From: Autumnicola psychrophila
GTDB taxonomy: Bacteria; Bacteroidota; Bacteroidia; Flavobacteriales; Flavobacteriaceae
Length of the DNA stretch: 64,000 bases
NCBI RefSeq assembly: GCF_031846645.1
Contig: NZ_JAVRHN010000010.1
Span: forward strand, 62,001 to 126,000
Direction: 5' to 3'
Shown here in pieces: positions 59,850 to 64,000 of this stretch. A model generated the notes under the pieces. It was not told the origin of the DNA. It did not search any database and saw only the letters and a program-made list of their open reading frames with translations. Within the stretch, counting starts at the first letter, position 1. The number at the start of each line of letters is the position of its first letter. Position numbers and translations under genes: made by a program.

Positions 59850-60904
59850 TGAGTAAGGAACTGGGAAAAATTCAGAACGAAACCTTTGAAAAGATTATTT
59901 TCAATAATTGTGGAAGCTCAAGAAAAGAAGTAAGCGTTGGATCAGCATTTGGTGTAGATGTATCAGTTGTGGATCTCCCAAACGGTCTCGCTTTGGCATC
60001 AACCAGCGATCCGCTTTCGTTAATCCCTTCACTTGGTCTGGAAGAATCTGCCTGGTTATCTGTACACTTAATGGCGAATGACATGGCAACAACGGGATTT
60101 GCACCAATGTATGGCCAGATGGTGCTGAATTTACCTGCAAGTTTTTCCAGAGAAGATTTTAAAATTTACTGGGAGTATATTCACAGGTTTTGTAAGGATA
60201 TAGGCGTTGCCATTACCGGCGGACATACTGGTTTTGTCGAGGGTCAAAATTCCACAATATCAGGAGGAGGTACTTTTTCTACAATAGCTCCCAAACAAGA
60301 TATTCTGGTTTCCAGTAATGCAAAACTGAAGGATGTCATCCTGGTGACAAAACAATGTGCCCTCTCCTCTACTTCCATTCTGGGAATGAGTTTTCCGGAA
60401 ATTATAAAAAATAAACTTGGCAAAGAGGTACATGAAGAAGCCTGCAGAAATTTTTATCAAACGTCATCACTTAAAGATGCTTTAACGGCTGCCGGAACAG
60501 AAAAAAAACATACGGATGTCACCGCAATGCATGACGTGACCGAGGGAGGTGTTTTAGGAGCTATTTATGAACTTGCCAAAGCATCTGGTAATGGAGCTCA
60601 AATTTATAATGAATTGCTACCTATAGGCGACGTACAGAAACAAATCTGTGACTTGTTTCACATTGATCCCCGTTATAGTATTGGTGCAGGCTCCATGATT
60701 ATCACCTGTAAAAAAGGAAGCGAACAAAATGTCATAGCAAGGCTAAAAAAGGAAGATATTGACTGCACAGTTGCGGGGGAAATTACGGATATAAAAGAAG
60801 GAATCAAGCTGATGGAGGATGGAGTTAATTATGATCTCCCCTACCCCTCTGAAGATCCATACTGGAAAGCATTTTTTGAAGCATTTAATGCAGGCTGGAA
60901 ATGA
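59849..60904 (+). CDS. AIR synthase (PurM/HypE/ThiL-type) family protein
   Basis: A 351-residue two-domain protein of the PurM superfamily. The N-terminal half has ASTSDPLSLIPSLG (about 50-63) and LMANDMATTGFAPMYGQMVL (about 74-93), followed by TGGHTG. The C-terminal half has MHDVTEGGVLGAIYELA, the HypE-like helix with the Gly-rich turn. PurM-superfamily members (PurM, ThiL, SelD, HypE) use ATP to activate a carbonyl or phosphate. Because a TPP riboswitch controls the operon and a ThiE-like gene follows, a ThiL-like kinase role is tempting, but the motifs are closer to HypE. It overlaps the next gene by 4 bp (ATGA). Confidence 0.8.
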   Translation: MSKELGKIQNETFEKIIFNNCGSSRKEVSVGSAFGVDVSVVDLPNGLALASTSDPLSLIPSLGLEESAWLSVHLMANDMATTGFAPMYGQMVLNLPASFSREDFKIYWEYIHRFCKDIGVAITGGHTGFVEGQNSTISGGGTFSTIAPKQDILVSSNAKLKDVILVTKQCALSSTSILGMSFPEIIKNKLGKEVHEEACRNFYQTSSLKDALTAAGTEKKHTDVTAMHDVTEGGVLGAIYELAKASGNGAQIYNELLPIGDVQKQICDLFHIDPRYSIGAGSMIITCKKGSEQNVIARLKKEDIDCTVAGEITDIKEGIKLMEDGVNYDLPYPSEDPYWKAFFEAFNAGWK

Positions 60905-61557
60905 CGAAAATTGCCAAATTACGAGGTGGACTTTATCTTGTTCTGGATCCTTCCATGAACAACGAAGAATTATTTGCAAAATTGAAGACGATACTGGAAG
61001 AAGAAATAGCCATTGTCCAAATCTGGGATAACTTTTCTTCTTCTGGAGACAGGGTGAAACTGGTAAACAGAATATGTGATATGTGTCATTCCAGAAATGT
61101 ACCGGTTTTTTTGAACAACAATTGGCACCTGATGCAATCTACATATGCAGATGGAGTACATTTTGATGCTATTCCGGAAGATTTTGAATACATAAAGAAT
61201 GATTTAAGTTCAGATTGTATGTTTGGAATAACCTGTACCAATGATCTCTCAGTAATTTCCTGGGCTGATGAGAAAAAGCTCGATTATGTTTCATTTTGTT
61301 CCATTTTTCCGTCTCAAACCAGTAATAGTTGTGAACTAGTTTCGTTTGACACCATCAGAAAAGCAAGAGAGATTACCTCGATGCCCATTTTTCTTGCGGG
61401 AGGAATTCAGCATCAAAATATTAAAGAATTAGAGAGTATAGAATTTGAAGGTGTTGCAGTGGTTTCGGGAATCATGAGTTCCGAAAATCCGAAACAGGCA
61501 ACCAGAGAATATTTATCAGAATTAAAGCGAATAAAAAATGAGAATAGCAACGATTAA
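60901..61557 (+). CDS. Divergent thiamine phosphate synthase (ThiE/TenI)-like protein
   Basis: A 218-residue TIM barrel of the ThiE/TenI type. Motifs line up with ThiE in order: GLYLVLD at the start, IVQIWDN where ThiE has VQLRxK, VPVFLNNNWHLMQSTYADGV, then HFD where ThiE has HLGQ. FGITCTN replaces the GxSxHN loop, YVSFCSIFPSQTSNSC replaces YIGFGPVFPTxTK, and IFLAGGI gives the phosphate-binding IGG turn. Several substrate-contact residues are changed (Arg to Trp in the first motif, Lys to Asn after it). It may make a related condensation or act as a TenI-like aromatase or regulator. It overlaps both neighbours. Confidence 0.78.
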   Translation: MTKIAKLRGGLYLVLDPSMNNEELFAKLKTILEEEIAIVQIWDNFSSSGDRVKLVNRICDMCHSRNVPVFLNNNWHLMQSTYADGVHFDAIPEDFEYIKNDLSSDCMFGITCTNDLSVISWADEKKLDYVSFCSIFPSQTSNSCELVSFDTIRKAREITSMPIFLAGGIQHQNIKELESIEFEGVAVVSGIMSSENPKQATREYLSELKRIKNENSND

Positions 61558-61828
61558 TAAATTATGCTGTCCTTTCGACAAAAAGGATTTAAAACTTACA
61601 GTAATCACTAAAGATGTTGAAGAAAACATTCTTGAAGGTTTCCTCACGTGCAAAAACTGCAACAGAATTTATCCCATGGTAAAGGGAATTCCTATAATGA
61701 ATCCTGATGAATACAGGGAATTCAAGCTTGAACAACCGGTTCTGGAAAAATATCAGTCTCACCTTAAAGGAAAGAAAATAGAGAACTTCCGACTCCTGCC
61801 TGATAATGAAGTGAAGGAAATTGAGTAA
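61538..61828 (+). CDS. Trm112-like zinc-ribbon protein
   Basis: A 96-residue protein that overlaps the end of the ThiE-like gene by 20 bp. The core CCPFDKKDLKL, then GFLTCKNCNRIYPMVKGIPI matches the Trm112 family (CPxC, LxCxxCxxxYPIxxGIPxM), except that the second Cys of the first pair is Asp (CPFD) while a Cys precedes it. Trm112 proteins are small activators that stabilise class I methyltransferases. The methyltransferase three genes upstream in the same operon is the obvious candidate partner (inference). Confidence 0.83.
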   Translation: MRIATINKLCCPFDKKDLKLTVITKDVEENILEGFLTCKNCNRIYPMVKGIPIMNPDEYREFKLEQPVLEKYQSHLKGKKIENFRLLPDNEVKEIE

Positions 61829-61897
61829 GCTTCAAAATAATTAAAACTTCAGATCGATAATTGGCAAATTAGGCACCAGACTTAAGGAATTTTAAAT

Positions 61898-62527
61898 TTA
61901 TTCTGTTTTAACCTTTTTACCATTACTATAGGCTTCCCAGCCTTCTTTAAGAGCATACGGCACGATTAAAAGTGCAGCGACAGGATCGGCCCACCACCAG
62001 TTAAGAAAGTGCACTGCCAATAATCCACCCAGCACTGCTATGGTTTGGTACAGGCAAACAAAAGTATCTTTAGAATCTGCAATTAACTCCTGGCTGTTCA
62101 GTTTCTTTCCGTATTTATACTTATAGTAAATCAGGAGAGGGTTTATAACCAGGGAAACCAGCAGGATAATCAGCCCCAGAGTGGTCCACTCCGGGGTTTC
62201 TCTATTAATTAATTTTGTAACAGAATCGTATGTTATAAACATACTAATTATCAGAAAGGAAGAAGCTATAACAAAAAGAGTTAATCTTTCTCTCTTCTTT
62301 ACCTTTTCCTCACTTATGTCCTTAAGTTCTCCATTGAGACGCCACCAAAGCGTACTGCCGGAAATAACTTCCACAACACTGTCCAATCCCCAACCTATTA
62401 GTGCAGAACTTCCTGAAGAAAAGCCAGCGATTAAAGAAACAACAACCTCGGTACTATCATAGATAATATTAAAGGTCTGGATATTTCTTCCTTTTTTTAA
62501 GTTCTTTTGCCTTTCCTTATCTTTCAT
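61898..62527 (-). CDS. Cation transporter (CDF-like, short type)
   Basis: A 209-residue membrane protein with about five hydrophobic segments. The CDF-like metal site is seen in WGLDSVVEV near residue 46, in place of DxxxD, and ADSKDTFVCLYQ near residue 150. It is less like the CDFs at 4057 and 5432 than those are to each other. It lies 23 bp downstream of the CzcB-type gene on the same strand, so it probably belongs to that efflux operon. Substrate unknown. Confidence 0.78.
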   Translation of the reverse strand: MKDKERQKNLKKGRNIQTFNIIYDSTEVVVSLIAGFSSGSSALIGWGLDSVVEVISGSTLWWRLNGELKDISEEKVKKRERLTLFVIASSFLIISMFITYDSVTKLINRETPEWTTLGLIILLVSLVINPLLIYYKYKYGKKLNSQELIADSKDTFVCLYQTIAVLGGLLAVHFLNWWWADPVAALLIVPYALKEGWEAYSNGKKVKTE

Positions 62528-62550
62528 AATGCAGGATTATTATAAGTTCT

Positions 62551-63753
62551 TTAGTGGCTGTGGCCACCTTCTCCTTTTTGCATTTCAGCCATTAAATAAT
62601 AAGCATTGTTAAATGCGAATTTTGTACCTGGCACCACAGGAGAGAGGAAATTCACGGCAACCCAGCCTCCACTACTAGAACTGGAAGTAACTTGCACAGG
62701 TTGAAAGCTCCACGCCTCACCTTCTCTTTCTGCCTTAAAAGCATATAACTTATCACCATCCCTACCAATAGCATCTTCAGGGAGTGCAATAGTTGATGAT
62801 TCCTCTGTTAAAATCCTTCCACGAACGTACATCCCCGGAATTAGACTCTCAGGTCTGTTGTTAATTTCAGCGTGTACGTGAACAGCTTTTCTTTCCCGAT
62901 CAAAGGACTGGCTAATGGAGATAATTTCAGCATCAAGCTCCATTCCCTCTAGCGATTCCAGAGTAAGCACAACTTTTTGACCCACTTTTACTTTAGCAAT
63001 ATCCCGTTCGAAAACCATAAGATCTGCATGGACATCTTTGGTATTTACGATTTCAAACATCGCTTTTTGAGCTTCCACAAATTGACCGGTTTTCACGTTA
63101 ATTTCCTGCACCGTACCTGAAATTGGACTTAAAACGGGAATTCGCTGATTAATGTTTCCCTCTCCTAAATTAGCAGAATTTAAATTCAACAGTCTCAACT
63201 GAGATTGTAATCCCTGTACTCTGCCTTTTGCATTCTGAAATTGGGCTTCTGCTCGTTGAAAAGTTTCTCCTGAACCTACTCCGGCTTCGTATAATTTCTG
63301 TTGCCTTTCAAACTCCTTTTCCTGAAATTTCAGTTCATTTGAAGCATTCAGAAAATCTGTTTGCATCTTTATGATATCGGGATGGGAAATGTAAGCCAGA
63401 ATTTGGCCTTTTTGCACCTCTTCCCCTTCAATAATCCTGATGTCGACCACGTTCGCGCCAATTACTGTAGTAACCGAAGCTTCGTTTTGCGGGGGTACTT
63501 CCAGCTGGCCGTTAGCTTCCACAAAACCGGCCATATTGCGGTTTTGTAACGTGTCAATATCCATCTCCAGTGCTGCAAACTGAGCTTGCGAAAGCATTGC
63601 CTCCTCCATTTCGGCATGACCTCCCTCTTCTTCTTCAGAATGTTCTTCAGTATGTACTTCTTCACTTTTATCTGCGGAATCTTTGCACGAAAAGCAAATC
63701 GTAAAAGCAAAAAGAGCCAAAATTAAGGTACTATTTATTGATTTTATTTTCAT
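62551..63753 (-). CDS. czcB: RND efflux periplasmic adaptor, CzcB-type lipoprotein (second copy)
   Basis: A 400-residue membrane-fusion lipoprotein (lipobox FTICFSC, Cys23) with the same layout as the protein at 21547-22788. It has an acidic/His segment (EEVHTEEHSEEEEGGHAEME), a lipoyl half IIEGEEVQKGQILAYISHP, a coiled-coil hairpin, a second half SPISGTVQEINVKTGQFV, beta-barrel domains and a C-terminal EGGHSH tail. The two adaptors are clear paralogues. It follows the TolC-type C-terminus of the next gene by 11 bp. It is the periplasmic part of a second metal pump. Confidence 0.92.
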   Translation of the reverse strand: MKIKSINSTLILALFAFTICFSCKDSADKSEEVHTEEHSEEEEGGHAEMEEAMLSQAQFAALEMDIDTLQNRNMAGFVEANGQLEVPPQNEASVTTVIGANVVDIRIIEGEEVQKGQILAYISHPDIIKMQTDFLNASNELKFQEKEFERQQKLYEAGVGSGETFQRAEAQFQNAKGRVQGLQSQLRLLNLNSANLGEGNINQRIPVLSPISGTVQEINVKTGQFVEAQKAMFEIVNTKDVHADLMVFERDIAKVKVGQKVVLTLESLEGMELDAEIISISQSFDRERKAVHVHAEINNRPESLIPGMYVRGRILTEESSTIALPEDAIGRDGDKLYAFKAEREGEAWSFQPVQVTSSSSSGGWVAVNFLSPVVPGTKFAFNNAYYLMAEMQKGEGGHSH

Positions 63754-63764
63754 ATTAATAACTA

Positions 63765-64000
63765 TTAATCGTTTAAGTAAAATTGAAGGGTTGCAGATGC
63801 TCTCATGTATTGCTGAAGGGAATCCAAAGCGTTTAATTCCACCTGTACAACCTGTTCGAGAATATCGATAAATGCCAAATAAGATATTGATCCTTCATTA
63901 AAGGCGAGCAGGGCACCTTCCTGCTGCTCGCTAGTTAATGGTAAAGCTTCATCCCTGTAATAAAGCCAGGAAGCCTGCCAGGTTTGATAATTTTTAAGTG
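63765..64000 (-). CDS. C-terminus of an outer-membrane efflux (CzcC/TolC-like) domain, 5' part outside
   Basis: Translated from the minus strand, the last 77 residues read WQASWLYYRDEALPLTSEQQ, then EGALLAFNEGSISYLAFIDI and a final SATLQFYLND. This matches the end of the CzcA-TolC fusion at 22819-27294 (NSWTYYQEEALPLAREQRAG, YREGAIDYVTFLQNI, SQLEYYI). It is therefore the C-terminus either of a second fusion or of a separate CzcC. It is 11 bp upstream of czcB in one transcript. The start lies beyond the window. Confidence 0.82.
   Translation of the reverse strand, partial: LKNYQTWQASWLYYRDEALPLTSEQQEGALLAFNEGSISYLAFIDILEQVVQVELNALDSLQQYMRASATLQFYLND

Noticed and set aside
1..64000. CRISPR array, prophage, toxin-antitoxin or restriction system
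   Set aside because: I looked for regularly spaced repeats, phage structural genes and typical defence genes and saw none; the AlbA_2 protein alone is not enough to call a defence locus.

Overview
The window reads as chromosomal DNA of a member of the Bacteroidota, most probably Flavobacteriaceae. The evidence is the AT-rich intergenic DNA, a promoter element of the type TAnnTTTG, a TonB with a long proline run, a CzcA fused to its outer-membrane partner, MerTP with a GDCCVxC companion protein, DUF4105, and DUF1593 polysaccharide-locus genes. I saw no rRNA gene, tRNA gene or CRISPR array.

Region 1 (0-28 kb, almost all minus strand) is a dense metal-homeostasis and stress island. Read in the direction of transcription from 27.8 kb it holds: a small His-rich exported protein; a CzcA-TolC fusion; CzcB; a P-II-like protein; a Fur-family regulator; a ZntA-type P1B ATPase (CPC motif); a membrane-anchored AlbA_2 protein; a P1B-4-type ATPase (SPC motif); a Cys-rich copper-binding four-helix protein; OsmC; Rpe; SpoIIAA-like proteins, a universal stress protein and NhaA; dihydrolipoamide dehydrogenase; two more Fur-type regulators; two CDF transporters; an LspA paralogue; and a cytochrome c-FTR1 iron permease. 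The island has grown by duplication and decay: it contains remnants of an FTR1, a CDF and a SpoIIAA-like gene, and one Fur copy with substituted key residues.

Region 2 (28-32 kb, plus strand) is a mer-like operon (ArsR regulator, MerTP, a MerA-like flavoprotein without the C-terminal cysteine pair, a GDCCVxC protein) followed by an APC permease. Region 3 (32.2-33.4 kb) is gene-poor and holds a decayed IS3-type orfA fragment and an orphan terminator.

Region 4 (33.4-49.8 kb) is a polysaccharide (probably pectin) locus: a divergent AraC regulator, four DUF1593 proteins, two paralogous putative glycosidases, one unrecognised-domain protein, a PL1-like pectate lyase and a GH105 hydrolase. There is no SusC/SusD pair. 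It shows much rearrangement: a gene fusion or fission, a GC-rich mosaic patch, two pseudogene fragments and a roughly 330-bp intergenic repeat in three copies.

Region 5 (50-59 kb) holds an orphan PAS histidine kinase, ATP-dependent PEP carboxykinase with an SLC13-type permease and a universal stress protein, a TonB, and an exported aldo/keto reductase.

Region 6 (58.9-61.8 kb) is the most unusual part: a TPP riboswitch with an intrinsic terminator heads an operon of four overlapping genes encoding a SAM methyltransferase, a PurM/HypE-like AIR-synthase-family protein, a divergent ThiE-like protein and a Trm112-like zinc ribbon. Region 7 (61.9-64 kb, minus strand) is a second metal-efflux set (CDF, CzcB and the end of another CzcA-TolC-type gene), which runs off the window.
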